The translations under genes were made by a program, and so were the position numbers. Shown here piece by piece: positions 24,851-36,732 of a stretch of 64,000 nucleotides of DNA. How positions within the stretch are numbered: position 1 is the first letter of the stretch; every line of letters starts with the position of its first letter. The DNA lies in NCBI GenBank assembly GCA_004794785.1, contig SJOL01005599.1, positions 1 to 64,000 of the forward strand, written 5' to 3'. The notes below the pieces were generated by a model. That model worked only from the letters and a program-made list of their open reading frames with translations. It made no database searches and was not told the DNA's origin. Source of the DNA: Opisthorchis felineus (lineage: Eukaryota > Platyhelminthes > Trematoda > Opisthorchiida > Opisthorchiidae).

Positions 24851-25759
24851 AATATTGTCCAATTTCGTAAGCGCATAAAAGCGTTTATCCACATTTCAGT
24901 CGCGCCAAAATTCATTGAATCCCGAAAATAAACAGTAAGTACTTAGGGTGTACTTTAGGTCGTAATTTAGGAGATATTTTACCACCCAGATTCTATCAAG
25001 TTTTTAAAAGTTCTTTTCCAGTGGGTAACTCCTTACTGGTAATGATAAATATGGCAAAATAACTGGCTTGTCATGATAAATTATTTTCAAATATAGAATC
25101 GAAAATGCTAGTTGAAAAGGCTGAAAAGTTCTATTTATTTGTTCCATCCTCGATTGGTATCTGAACGATCCAGACTCAAAAGCATTCCAGATTTTGTTGT
25201 CCAACATACTTTGCGTATTGTACTCTCCATGGTTGATGTCAACTAAATGATAAAGCATAACAACAAAAGCATGTAGGGTCGCCGGTTATTGTCCGCAGTC
25301 ACTAGCAAAAATATCAACCAGTGAAACCATCCGTTATCACAACTGATCTATGGTTGTCTCACGCAGGTTGTCCCACTCATCGTGTCATGTTCCTAATTCG
25401 GACATAGAATGACAGAAATTTGCTGTGCGATATTGCCCAATTGGTTTCTTACTGAAATACAAACGGTCACTTATGAGCACTGAGAAGAAACGAAACAGGT
25501 GTGAGTTGAATGGTAATAATTATCATGTTAATGAACGCGTGCCTTGACGCCTTGACTCCTTGCAGCAAATTGGCTACACGAACTACTGTTTTTTTGATCC
25601 ACTCTGCATGCTGCTTATGAAAGTTGTAAATTTGTGATAATAAACAGCCATCTTTAAAATAATTTGCTGTTTACAGCTGAAGTCGGAAGCCGAATCTTAT
25701 GCGTATTTTTCTCTTCAATCAGATGCCGTACACAAAAGCCGACCTAAATCACACCCGGA

Positions 25760-25868
25760 ACGATATTCAATATATCAAACTAAGCTTTGATACGACTCAT
25801 AAGGTCGATACAACTCTATACAACCCAATAACGGTTTCGGTCTTTCTGCGGTTCGTTACGTAGGCCTA
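25760..25868 (-). repeat. Third copy of the hammerhead-like repeat module
   Basis: The plus-strand series 'cgatattc', 'ctcataaggtcg', 'ggtttcggtctttct', 'ggttcgttacgtaggc' matches, in order and spacing, 10984-11100 ('cgatattc', 'ctatgaggttgc', 'ggtttcgcccttctt', 'ggctcatcaactaggc'). On the minus strand GAAAC is 25838-25834, and the TTGATGA box is altered to GTAACGA. Stem II pairing has decayed. It shows the module is dispersed in the genome independently of the 11-kb cluster. Confidence 0.6.
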
Positions 25869-28800
25869 ATTGGTGAATTTTCATTGACCGCATTTCATAC
25901 ATGGATGCCAAACTGTACTACGCTGCGACAAACATTCACCGGAAAATTAAAATGGTGATGTTGGGGGACACCTACAAATGCACACCTACCAACCCGGTCC
26001 GAAAAATCTAGCCCACTGCCATATTGAGGCGATTTGATTTAGTCCGAGGTATTCAACTCTTTAAGTCTTGATGTTTAATACAGAATCAAAATGTCAACCG
26101 CTTTGCCGACTCTCTTTAGCTCACCTCTCTACGGGAACCACTGTGATCTCTAACTAGCCATTTTATGCTGATCGTGCTGACTCAGTATTAGCTGAATTTC
26201 CATTCAATGATTTTCACCATTGGTTCTCACAACTATAGACGAGTTAAAGTAAGTAGGTATTATGGAGCGTCAACTGGGGACCCAAAAATAATGTCCTTTG
26301 AAAGCAGGCTGCTAAAACCAATTGCATTTTTCCTCCGCAAGTACCCAACTTTCAGCTCGTATTGGTTTATTAATTTGTGAATGAAAAGGTTTCAGACATA
26401 GCAGAGAAAACCACCAAAGAGCAACTCAAAATCTGTAGCACCTACAGGTTTATAAGTAACCACAACCGCGTCAGATGACCTGAGTAACCCACCAAAGCAA
26501 TGTGAAAATCATTCTGGAAAGGTGCTGGAAGAAGTGCTGTTCAAGACTACAAAATACCTACCACCAAACAAATTAGGGGCAGCTGCCAAAGCGCGCGAAA
26601 GCGTTTAAATACATCTAACTGTGCAAGGAATTAGTTTACGACAAGCAACAGAAACAACGTATAATCGAAAGCGGAAAACAAATAATACTCTACCCTTTGT
26701 GCTTTACACTGCGCTGGGAACACGGCAACGGGAAATTACATTTTGGCAGAAACTGATGACATATAAACATGCTTTTATTATTTTCGCGCAGTACGGTTAC
26801 TCATAAGTTAGTAATAACATTTTGTCTGTGAAGAAGGAGCCGTGCATCTTAGTAACTGGTGAGATTTCGATTACATCGGCCAGATTTTATCTGGTATATC
26901 AGTGATTCTGTTAAAATACGTTCCATTATATATTGCCAAGGTTGCGCACTGCAGTCTTGAAAATCTCGTGAAAGTATCGGAAAACGGATGGCTATAACAA
27001 CCGTTTTAAAACGATATAGCCACCCTCGGGGAGCTCAGGGACGGACTTTTATAAAGATTATTCGGTTTCGTTCAGCAGACAGAAACTGACATTCGGAAAT
27101 TTGATGGTAATACGAAAATAGCAGAAAAATGCACATTTATACAGGTTAAATATTGCTATCTAAATAGCCACAAAATGTAAAGAAGTCACAAGGATCATTC
27201 CGCACTGCACGCAGTAAATTTGAAAAGCTAACAGCAACTGAGCTTATACGAAAAGATGATTTAGTCAACTGAGGGAATATGTAGGTAAAGCGGATGACAA
27301 ACATTAGCCTCAAAATAGTTTCTTCATAAACATCAAGACTACAAGGTCATCAAGACTGTTTCCTTTAATGTGCCATACATAAAACAGAGAAGCTTGAGTG
27401 AACACAGAGGTCGTCGTTTTATCGTTTAAGAACCCCTTGAGAAGTCAGTTCAGTGAGACCATTCAAGTGTTCAGTGGCAGGCCTCACAGTTGTCTCAGCG
27501 ACTAATATGACGGATAATTGGACAAAAGGTTATGTTTACCGTACACTCAGCTCCATTGTCTCTCAGCCAAATGTGTGACTTTCAATATTCAGCGGCATGA
27601 AATCATACATGGCTCAACTCCAGCACAGTATCTCTTTCGAATGTAGCATTTTATCAAATGTGGCACACGCTGCTTGCCTTAATGTCATAAGACTTGCGTC
27701 ACCAAATATTCTGTCCCATAAAGGTTACAAAATACTCGCATGTGCTAGTATCCCGCTGATATGTACAGTAAGATTTCTATAGAAATATGGTCCCCTACAT
27801 CGCCTCCAGGGTTTTCGTGGCTGGTATATTCGTAAAGGAACCAATGGCATTAAATTTTTAAGACTGTGGTCCTAAGTTATTTCTGCGCTTTTTTAGCTGA
27901 TCGACTATGTTCTTCCCGGATAGCATATTGCAGGAGCTTTCTTGTTTTTATGGTCCAGGTTTTAATACGTTTGCACCGTATCTTCAACGGTAGAAGAGTT
28001 TACTTTGTGTTGCCCTAATTCTATTTGGCTGTACTAGTGTTCAGGTGTTCAGGTGTTCCGGATATCCCATCTTTTTGAACTGCCACATGAGAAAATGTTT
28101 TCGGCAACAATGCAAATTCCGTCTTAGAATGTGGGTGTGTCTTTAAGTACAACGTTTTCGGTAGTTCCCCCGACAGGTAAAACAATAGATCATATGACAG
28201 GTTTGTTGTTAAATTCGATGTCTAGAAAATTCGAAATTAGCGTGAACTCAGCTGAAGCTATTTAGCACTAGGGCTGAGCTGCCATCAGGCTTATTAATTA
28301 CAAATATGTCGTCTGCATGCAGTGACTACAGTGTGAATTGCCTAACGGGTGCATGCAGCTGTTGAGATTTAAGTGTGCCCATTAACACATCTGTCGGAAG
28401 ATCCAAATAAGCTCCCTACGCAACTCTACCTTCCTGTCGATTAATTCCACTAGTACAGCTGAACTTAACATTGAACATGCAGCGCAGTAGCAGTTCTCCA
28501 AGGTTTAGGGTAGGAATATCAATATAGTTGCCACTGTACAAGATGAATTCACAAACTTATTTCGAGTTAATCACACAGCTGATCATCTGATTCCCAATAA
28601 GGTTAAAACAGCTGTGCGGCAGTGCTGCTCGTTTTTTAAATCAGTGACCAGTTGTTCCTTAGGTGGGACCCAGCATATATGAAAACTGAGCAACATTCGT
28701 CGGAGCTGTGATGTTTTATGTGTTTTGAAAGTATAGTGTGAGCTTTAGCATACCAACCTGACAGTTTTGGGATATTTCTGCATCTAAATTATCCGCTTAA

Positions 28801-29921
28801 TTTTGTTGTCTATTGATTATCCAATCAGGTGCACAAAATGAGGTTATCGCTGTCAAATGATGTCCAACGGTAAAACATGGTGGTTTTGCTACTCATCATC
28901 CTCTGTTGCAACACAAGTCAGTTTGTTTGCCATAACAGCCAATTTTTAATATTTCTGTCTACCTCTGCCAAATGTTTGAGCCTCAGCTTACATCAATCAA
29001 TATCAAGTCCTTCGGTTCAGTTTGATGAGGGCTGAGATTACATGATACTCTGCACAGCTGGTATCGGGTTGCTTATGATTTTATCTGTTTTCCGCACACG
29101 CGAATGCAAATCAAGCAGGTCATTCCCATTAAAGCAGAAAAAAGTTTGGTTTGAATTACTAGCAATCGCCTTCTGAACTTGTAACCGGTAAATTTTGAGG
29201 ACACGTTTTGCTAATTAGCGGGTCTCCTTATCTTAGCACTTCTGAAGGAAGAATGCTTCGAAACTCGGTTAATAACCCAAGCTTGAGGCTGGTTTATCCA
29301 CGTTTTCCTATTAGAACAAGGCTTTTACAAATAAATACAAACTGGTATCTTAGGTAAGTGGCCGACATCAGGAACGGATTTTCCGGTCAACTATATTTCA
29401 ACGACTAAATGCTCATATATACGTTATTCTCTTTGGAAATGCACGCAGAATACTCAACTGCTGGTATTCACATAAAATAGGGTTTATGCTCGAACTTATG
29501 TTGAAATCAGTCCTAGTTGTGCTTCCTGCTTATCCATCCCGCTGGATTTCTGCATAGAAATTTCAACAATAGCCAATGTGAAATTTTAAGATACAACCCT
29601 TAAGTTTTGCCAGCGTAGGTTCATACTACGTCTCAATAGATAGTCCAACCCCAGTTGCTGTACTAGTACATTAGTTGACCGAGAGTGCCACAAAATATGT
29701 TGGTGATCCCCTTAAAAATGTAAACTCATACTTGCTGCAGAACGCTAAATGAATGGATGAATCAGCCATCAAGTTAGGTCTAACTGTCTCTGAGTGTCGG
29801 ATGCACTTTAACAATCATAGGGTCGTATTATGACACTGTCACGTGTGTGGGCTGCATCTGACTATTCCGCTTGGCCACAATGTGGCCTACTTCACTTCTT
29901 GATGGTGAGAAGCGCAGCTAC

Positions 29922-29985
29922 ATGGTATAATGGTAACTGATTCGGTAACCGTTTCAAAGTGGAAGTTTGAAGGGTGCAACCGATG
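29922..29985 (+). repeat. Possible tRNA-like SINE head
   Basis: TGGTATAATGGTAAC (about 29926-29940) resembles the D-arm/A box of Glu- or Gly-type tRNAs, and 'gaagtttgaaggg' about 30 bases later is a poor B box. A following CCGATGA ... CGAAAT pair recalls a hammerhead core but has no pairing stem I. One copy only, so low confidence. Confidence 0.3.
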
Positions 29986-32900
29986 AAATAGTGTGACCGG
30001 AGAATCGAAATTTCACAGTGCTTTTCCTCTGGTATACGGAGCAGCGCTCATGCGTCCGGTTATAGGTTTCTAATCACCTTGCACCACATCACAAGTGAAG
30101 TTTTGCCCACTCGTTTTGAGTGGCCTGTGTCTTTTTGTAAGAGTGTTGTCGGTAGCTATGTTTCCTTTTTATATCACTGGAACATGTCGTCTAGTTAGAT
30201 ATGGTTTGTATTTATACAGTGCTGGTTGCAGATGCAACGCAAATAAACCGGACTGCTTTCCTGGTAAGGTTTTAAGGACTACTAATCTCGCACTCCCCAA
30301 AGCATCAGGAACAGGCGGGTAGGGTAAAGTTTACCTCGTGGCTGATATTTGGATCACCTATTAATTGCTGTTGACAAAAATTGGTTTCCGGATCAAGTTT
30401 TACACCGGGACGACAAGCGTTATTTTAGGTACAATACCCAACATTACACAGCCAAATCATCATGTTCGATATTGCAGGGAATGATTGCTAAACTGACCCA
30501 ACTAGAATGATCCGGGGTAGTATGACGAATTTCACGGAGCCGGCTCTCGCCGCTCTTTGACACTCAGGCCACAAGTACATTCGTCAACTACTCAAGCAGG
30601 TTTCAGCTCGCCTCAGATAATCAACCAAGTGGCCCGGGGAACAGTAACCTGGTGCCTCTTTACACTGGACACCAAAGCAGTTACTGATTGAAGTAAACTA
30701 AACAATTTTGCCGACTGGACGGTCAGTGGAGCCGTAGTCGATACTACAATGGCAGTAGAGCGTCTGTTGTATTCACATCATGTTGCCGGTCTATGTACAA
30801 GCCATAATTCACAAAGCCTTAACAGATAGTTCCTTGTGGATTTCAATGGAAGTATTAGGACCCTAGTGGATAGAACAAATGTTACAATCGAATGATGTAA
30901 CTATTTTCTCATTTTTTGGACATCTTTAATGGAGAGAAATTGAACTGTATGGCAAATTACCGGTTAAACCGCGGAATTTTTGTCGTTGGTCTAAGCGTTA
31001 TTTACAAGAAAGACTGCCTAGACCTGCTGAAAACATTTACTCCAGGGGAACTGTCACGTACTTGGGTGCTCAGTGTAGAAGAGGGCTCAATCCAGTTCTA
31101 TTTTCGTGCCCAGTCTGACTGCTGTATGTTTTGTAGCACTTTTGTGACTTACTTTGGTACATTAGCTTGTTATGCACATAACCAATAATGCCATAATGGT
31201 ACACTGTGTTTGGCACTAGCTGACAATTAAGCTCTAGAAAGTAAGGATCGGGGCTAGAGTCAGGTAGGAATACGCTTACAAACACAGCGGCGGATAAACT
31301 ATATTCTTTAAAAGTACAATGTTTCAATTTTTTGACTAAATTTCTACTGTATTGCGTACATTCAGCGCGCAAAATGTGCTAGGTTTTGCCAAAGTATTGA
31401 AAAATCAGGGTATACTTCGTGACCTTTAATTCTTGCTTTTTTATGCGTGGAAGTTTGACGTATGAATGTCTTCTGACCGGTTCGGTTATTTGGTTTCTTT
31501 CATTTTCATAGTTGTGAAAATCATCGGTTAAAAAGTAAAGTCATGCAATATTGCCGTAGGATGCATTGGGTCTCCTGAATAGACTATACGTTGCACAATA
31601 CTCTCAAGACAAGGATCGATCAATACCGCCAAATTGTGGTAGACGTTCTCTTCAAAGATTTAGATGACCGTCATCTTCACACCTGACATAGAATACATTA
31701 TAACCAAAACATCGGAACCATTGTCTGAGTAGCCAAGTAGACGTGCCAGAATCCGGATGGTGAGGTTTGATCCTCGATGGACACCAATCAATCGACCATC
31801 AATGCCTTCCACATGGTCCTATGACCAATCTCGTTTCGGAAATAAAGGTGTGCGGATACCTTTTTAAGATGTGCATCATTCAAACACTTTCAAAAATGTT
31901 CCCTGTGCTTTGGTAGGACGGATTCCAAGGGTATGCATGAAAAGGGGCATGTAGGAATAACTTTTCATATGGCTGGAATGACGTCGCTTAAGTGTGGATA
32001 TTCTGAGGAATCTAGGTTTTGTTGATCACCTGGAAAAATTAGCTCCTTTGATGCTTCACGGACTAACATTTAGAGGACTGCAAATATATAGTCCCTCTTT
32101 GTTTAAACTCTAAACCAAATATTCTGTTGTAACACATTCTTTCAGTTTCGCCTGCTTTCTTTTTATGGGACAAAAAGTACTCACCTTGCTTCCGTAGCGA
32201 CTTGTCAATTTCTCTCCTCTGATACTATATCCATGAGGTTTGGAGGGAATAGTATCGAAACGCTGCTCTTTGCGGACTACGTGTGCCTGTTCCGCGGATG
32301 ACTGTTACACAAAACTACGTTATTTGTTTACTTCTTAATGAGCTTACTAGACTGAGGTTGATGACTTCATCGCGAGGTGTCAGCCGCCTGGGTAGTTGTT
32401 AAAGTAGGCAAACAGCATTTTAGCCATATTCACTTAGTAAGAAAATCTTTCGTTGGATGACAGAAATCAAATGAAATTCACTCCATTTTTCCTTGGTTGG
32501 TATTGCGGAAGGCCCAGTGAGAGGATCGAACACCTCAGTAACTGTTTTGTTCTGCTACCTGCTCGTCGGATAGATTTGCTTCCCAAAGTTCAGCTGATTC
32601 TGAAACACTACTGTATGCTTTCCAATATTCTGATCCCTACGCTAAGGTTGCCCTGGGTAAACATCCTGGAGGACTTTTCACAATTAAGTGGAAATATCGC
32701 TGTGGGACATATCCAACTGGGTCAGCAATCTTAGTATGTCTATTGAATGTGGTATCAGCAAGGCAGGTAGTATGAGACGTTCGCTCACAAACCATTACTA
32801 GCTAGATCCTGTTTGAAGCTCATATCTATGAGACAATCCTCGAAATGGAGCAGTGTTTAGTTTGTGTCTTATGCTATGGTGCCACATATTCCTGGCTAAA

Positions 32901-35470
32901 GAATACGGTTAAGTGGCACGACTAAAATTTCTACAATAACCTAGGATGGAACGACCGGCTAGAGTATATATTTGACCTGCTGGGGAATGCTTCACAGGCC
33001 AGGTCGTAATCCAAAACTGTACGTTGTCTGTGAGGTCGAGGTCAACGATGTCTTCAGTGCAAAGGCTGACCAAGTCATACGAGCCGATATCCCTTCATAA
33101 CTCTGCGCGAACAAGCCGTTCCTCATCATCTGTGCACCAGTCGCTATCGACTTGTGTGCTTTTGTTTGGTGGATGGTAAAGAATTGTACCTTTTCGCATC
33201 ATGTAGAGGCGTCGCATCCTAATTCTTTGCCACGATATGCCTAAGACGAGGCAACGATGTGTTTTAATGTGCGTGTAGAAATTTGTGACGCAGATACCTG
33301 TTGAATTGCGATGATCTCCTACGGCGTCCTGTGTTGATACCAGTTAAATCAGGTAATTATTGTTAGCCAGGTACACATTGGTTGAATGGCATTCTGGGCT
33401 GCTTTTTACAGATATGCTATAGAAAAGGCCAATGGCCTTAGACAATACTATGGAACACAAAATAAAACCATTGGCATATCCTTAGAATACATTGCTACAT
33501 GGGAATGTGGTAAACGTAGTCCAACACCATGGTGGTACTGTTTGGAATTTTTATGTGCAAAACTGTTTTCAGTTCTAAAATATAGCAAGCGCCAAATCTG
33601 CCTTAAATGACGTTACATCAGAATCGACAGCTTCTTAATCTCCATTAGGATTAGATCAGATTGGAGATTCTTAACAAAGTCAAACGATTACCTGGCGTGA
33701 CTTTACACCATTTGCATGACAACTTGGTGACGTTCCATCTTTTGTGCATGCAGATCTCACAAACACAAACCCTACGGCAGCATCCAGAAGCACAAAAATC
33801 CAAAATTGTGAGGAATGACCCAATATGACGTGGTAATAAAGTCTGTAAAAAATTGGTCAATGGCAACGCAGCATTGAGAGCACAATATCATAATCCATTT
33901 CGACAATCTACGCCACATGGCACTTGTTCCCTTATCCTTGCTTCGGACTGATTTTCTCATCGATTTCCAAAATCCTTTCTCTTGTAAAAAACGGAATTTT
34001 GTAGATTTCAGCGTAAAAATCCTAAGTGCTGAAAGCATGTACACAAATATATACCAGGATGTAGGTCACAACTACGACTTCCCGTTTAAGTGATAAGTGC
34101 TCTAAAAGCTGTGCTTTTGTGGACGTTTGCCCTGTATCAAACCTGGGAACTTCACACTTCAGGCCTATAAATGAGCTCCTGATATGACTTCAGCAAAGGG
34201 TCGGAACCCTCTGTCGTCAGGATCCTCAACCAAACTGACGTAGAATATCGGCGAATTTGGGCAACTTTCAAAAGGTATATGCACAAGAAAGAGGTACACA
34301 TAGATTTGTAAATGCTCATTTACTGATCAAAAGCAGAGTAATTCGAATTTTCCCACAAATTGAAATCATACATAAAAAAGGCTATTGCGAGCGTGTTTTC
34401 CATCTAAAAAAGTACAATAGAAGTTCAGCCAAAACCCACTCATGTAACCATTCTTTATGCTTTCAGGCAAGAGCCAGTTTTACCTTCGTCGTCCATGAAG
34501 TTATATATTTTATGACCCATCAGTTGCTCAGAGTTTGAGTTTCAAAAATTCATCTATTGCCAGACCTAAAATGAAGAAGCCAATTAGTCTGCTATCGGTC
34601 GGATTATTCATTGGGGTATTCCGCCTGATCGAGAAATATTTTGCACGTATATCCTTGTACCATATGCAGTGCAATTTTAGAAGTGTTTCGATTTCGCTCG
34701 CATTTTGATGACACAAAGTTTATAATCACTGGTGTGAAAATTTCTAGGGTGCAAACGGTACAGGTCGAACATCATCCACATTGTAACAAAGTACAAAATA
34801 TTGTCAAGCAAAGTGGATTAACCTGAAGCACATCCTAGCAGTAAACGGAGACACATCATCTACCAAAAATGTACATAGGCCGTAAGCTGATGATTCACTA
34901 ATGAAAGCCTAGAGAAGGTTTGCGCGGCATCATGGTAGGCAAGCTTACCTACCTTTTTTGTTCAAAGCTTGCTGCTACCACGGTGCTTCATGCTGCATGT
35001 ATAATAATACCTAGTTGATAACCTCTTCACAACGGAGCCCAAGCTCATCTCAAGACTATCTCGATGCAGTTCGTCTTCTCGTGCTCTAAAATGATAGACT
35101 TGAAACGAGTATCCCGAACTTGTTGACAAAGGCCATTAAGATGTCTGGTTGAGTAGATTCCTTTCCCAGTCTAATATATAAAATTAATGCAATAGGCCCT
35201 TTTGTATGCCAACAACAGGAATATAGCTAAACAAGGGTGAGATTGTTCTTAAGGTGGTTATATTCCCCATAACCCCTTGGTGCTCATAACCAGCATGACG
35301 GGTGTTACAAAAACTTCCATCTTATATACATACAGCTCCTTAGAGGTGCTTTTTGGGGGCCACCATAATTTTTTAGAGGTTGAACTTACCTTAGAAGGAA
35401 TGAATGCTGTGGAATACATTTGGGCATATATCTGTTCGGTAGAGCCAAGGATTCCATAGAGGCGACGAAT

Positions 35471-35733
35471 GTGCTACAGTCTTTCAGCTCTAGAGGATTC
35501 GAATAACACTGCTAACCAAAAGTTCCCCTTTGAGGATCATCCTCATTGAGGTGATTTAATTAGGAGCATGTTGTGTCAGGGTGGGAGTTGGCCGATGGAT
35601 TTCACCTGATTTTCTGCAAAGAGCAGATAAGTACACCGCTGTTTGTTCAGATATTTTGTCGAACATAGTGGTCATTAAGAGAAAGCTCGGACCACTCAGT
35701 CTGGTAAGGAAACAAGCTGTGGTATGTTTAATA
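35471..35733. other. 5' flank of the R2 element, not 28S rDNA
   Basis: No gene is supported. The bases immediately before the predicted ribozyme cleavage point (ctgtggtatgtttaata) do not resemble the conserved 28S rRNA insertion site used by canonical R2 elements, and no rRNA sequence is evident in the flank. Confidence 0.6.
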
Positions 35734-35811
35734 AGCCGGCGAGCTGAACCACCTCCTCGTGGTGCCGACTGAGGGGCCTGGACGTCAGCCTGGGTGAGCT
35801 AAGAGTTCAGC
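35734..35811 (+). ncRNA. HDV-like self-cleaving ribozyme at the R2 5' end
   Basis: The double-pseudoknot order is intact. P1: AGCCGGC (35734-35740) with GCCGACT (35764-35770), 6 of 7 pairs with one C-A mismatch. P2: GCTGAAC (35743-35749) with GTTCAGC (35805-35811), 7 of 7. P3: ACC (35751-35753) with GGT (35761-35763), closing loop TCCTCGT, whose CC can form P1.1 with downstream Gs. J4/2 is CTAAGA (35799-35804), with the catalytic C at 35799. P4 between 35775 and 35795 is the least clear stem. Cleavage is predicted before A35734. R2 elements are known to use such ribozymes to free their 5' end from a host co-transcript, which fits the position just upstream of the R2 reading frame. Confidence 0.85.
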
Positions 35812-35849
35812 ATCTCTAGACAGGGCTAACCACCCTGTTTGGCTTCTGT

Positions 35850-36190
35850 GTGTTGGCTACTTTCGACAATGTACACTACGAATCATGTGGCGCCGCCTCA
35901 CCAGTTCCAACGAGTACACAGGAGAGACTCGTGGGGCTCACGTGTGAGGAATGTGGCAAGTGCTGCAAATCGAAAGCTGGCTTGGTAGCCCACCACCGAG
36001 TTCACGACAATGAAAGTGTTGGTACGAACATGGTCGCCCAATTAGCCTGCGCTGATTATTATCGCCTTTTTCCGACGAAGACTGACCTGAGTCAGCATCG
36101 CCGGCACGCACACCCCACCCAGCATAATGCAGATAAGCTTGGCCGGGTGAGGTATTCGGGGCCCAAAGTCCCAACAAGAGTCACAATCGC
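35850..36190 (+). pseudogene. R2 N-terminal zinc-finger segment
   Basis: The first finger is CEECGKCCKSKAGLVAHHRVH, read as C-x2-C-x12-H-x3-H. The second reads CADYYRLFPTKTDLSQHRRH plus AHP and has lost its second Cys to Tyr. The ending HP..HN is typical of R2-type fingers. In R2 proteins these fingers help bind the DNA target. No ATG opens this frame near its start, so the true start is unclear. The frame changes near 36190 into the next segment. Confidence 0.75.
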
Positions 36191-36732
36191 TCTTGTGCCT
36201 GGCTAACAATTTATACCCGTCTTGTGGCACGGAAACCGCGCTGTTCGGGAGATTGGAGCAGTATTTTCCTGGCCGATCGGCTATCAGCATCAAAACCAGG
36301 TTACGGGTGCTTAACTGGCAAGCACAACAACAATCATCATCTGGTGGCCCTGACCAAACTATCGGTCAAAGAACGGCCTACTCGTCAGAAGCTGATGACT
36401 ATAGCGTCTGGTTTAAACAAACCGTGGATTGTGCCGTGTCACTCTTGGAATCCCATGCTGACAGTTCGCTTGCTAGTGTTGACCTCCTGGCATTTGCCTG
36501 AGGGTTGCAGTCTGGCACCATGACACCGAAGCAAGTCCTGTCGCTTCTGGATCTCCACGCCCCCAGGACATTTCCACACACCTGGAAAACTGTGTCCCGG
36601 CGCTTTCGTCAGTTAGCCCATCGAATTCCGGTCAACCGAAAGCAGATCCACCGAGCCAACTACGCCGCCATCCAGACCCTTTACCACCAAAGACGGAAAG
36701 ATGCAGCGTCTGCTGTGCTCGATGGGTCATAA
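36191..36732 (+). pseudogene. R2 Myb-like and linker segment
   Basis: In the new frame, LFGRLEQYFPGRSAISIKTR followed by LRVLNW matches the end of the R2 Myb-type DNA-binding domain, where the family has a phenylalanine, GR-T/S, an I-K pair and an R-rich helix. A linker follows with DYSVWFKQTVDCAV and LLSLLDLHAPRTFP-like text. In-frame stops at 36499-36501 (TGA) and 36730-36732 (TAA) interrupt what is otherwise one frame with the RT segment. The Myb call rests on one block and on position between the fingers and the RT. Confidence 0.6.

Larger units (their letters stand above)
24860..35470. other. No supported gene in about 10.6 kb
   Basis: Apart from the repeat module at 25760-25868 and a weak tRNA-like head at 29925, no feature is defensible. 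A minus-strand frame from about 33299 to 32895 reads through with a single stop and includes HIKTHRCLVLGISWQRIR, faintly like the end of an RTE-type RT protein, but this is too weak to annotate as an element. An imperfect hairpin at 26990-27021 contains the perfect 12-base palindrome CGTTTTAAAACG. Confidence 0.5.

Noticed and set aside
32895..33299. Minus-strand frame with HRCLVLGISWQ, resembling the C-terminal part of RTE-type retrotransposons
   Set aside because: The resemblance covers only about ten residues, and the rest does not fit the family.
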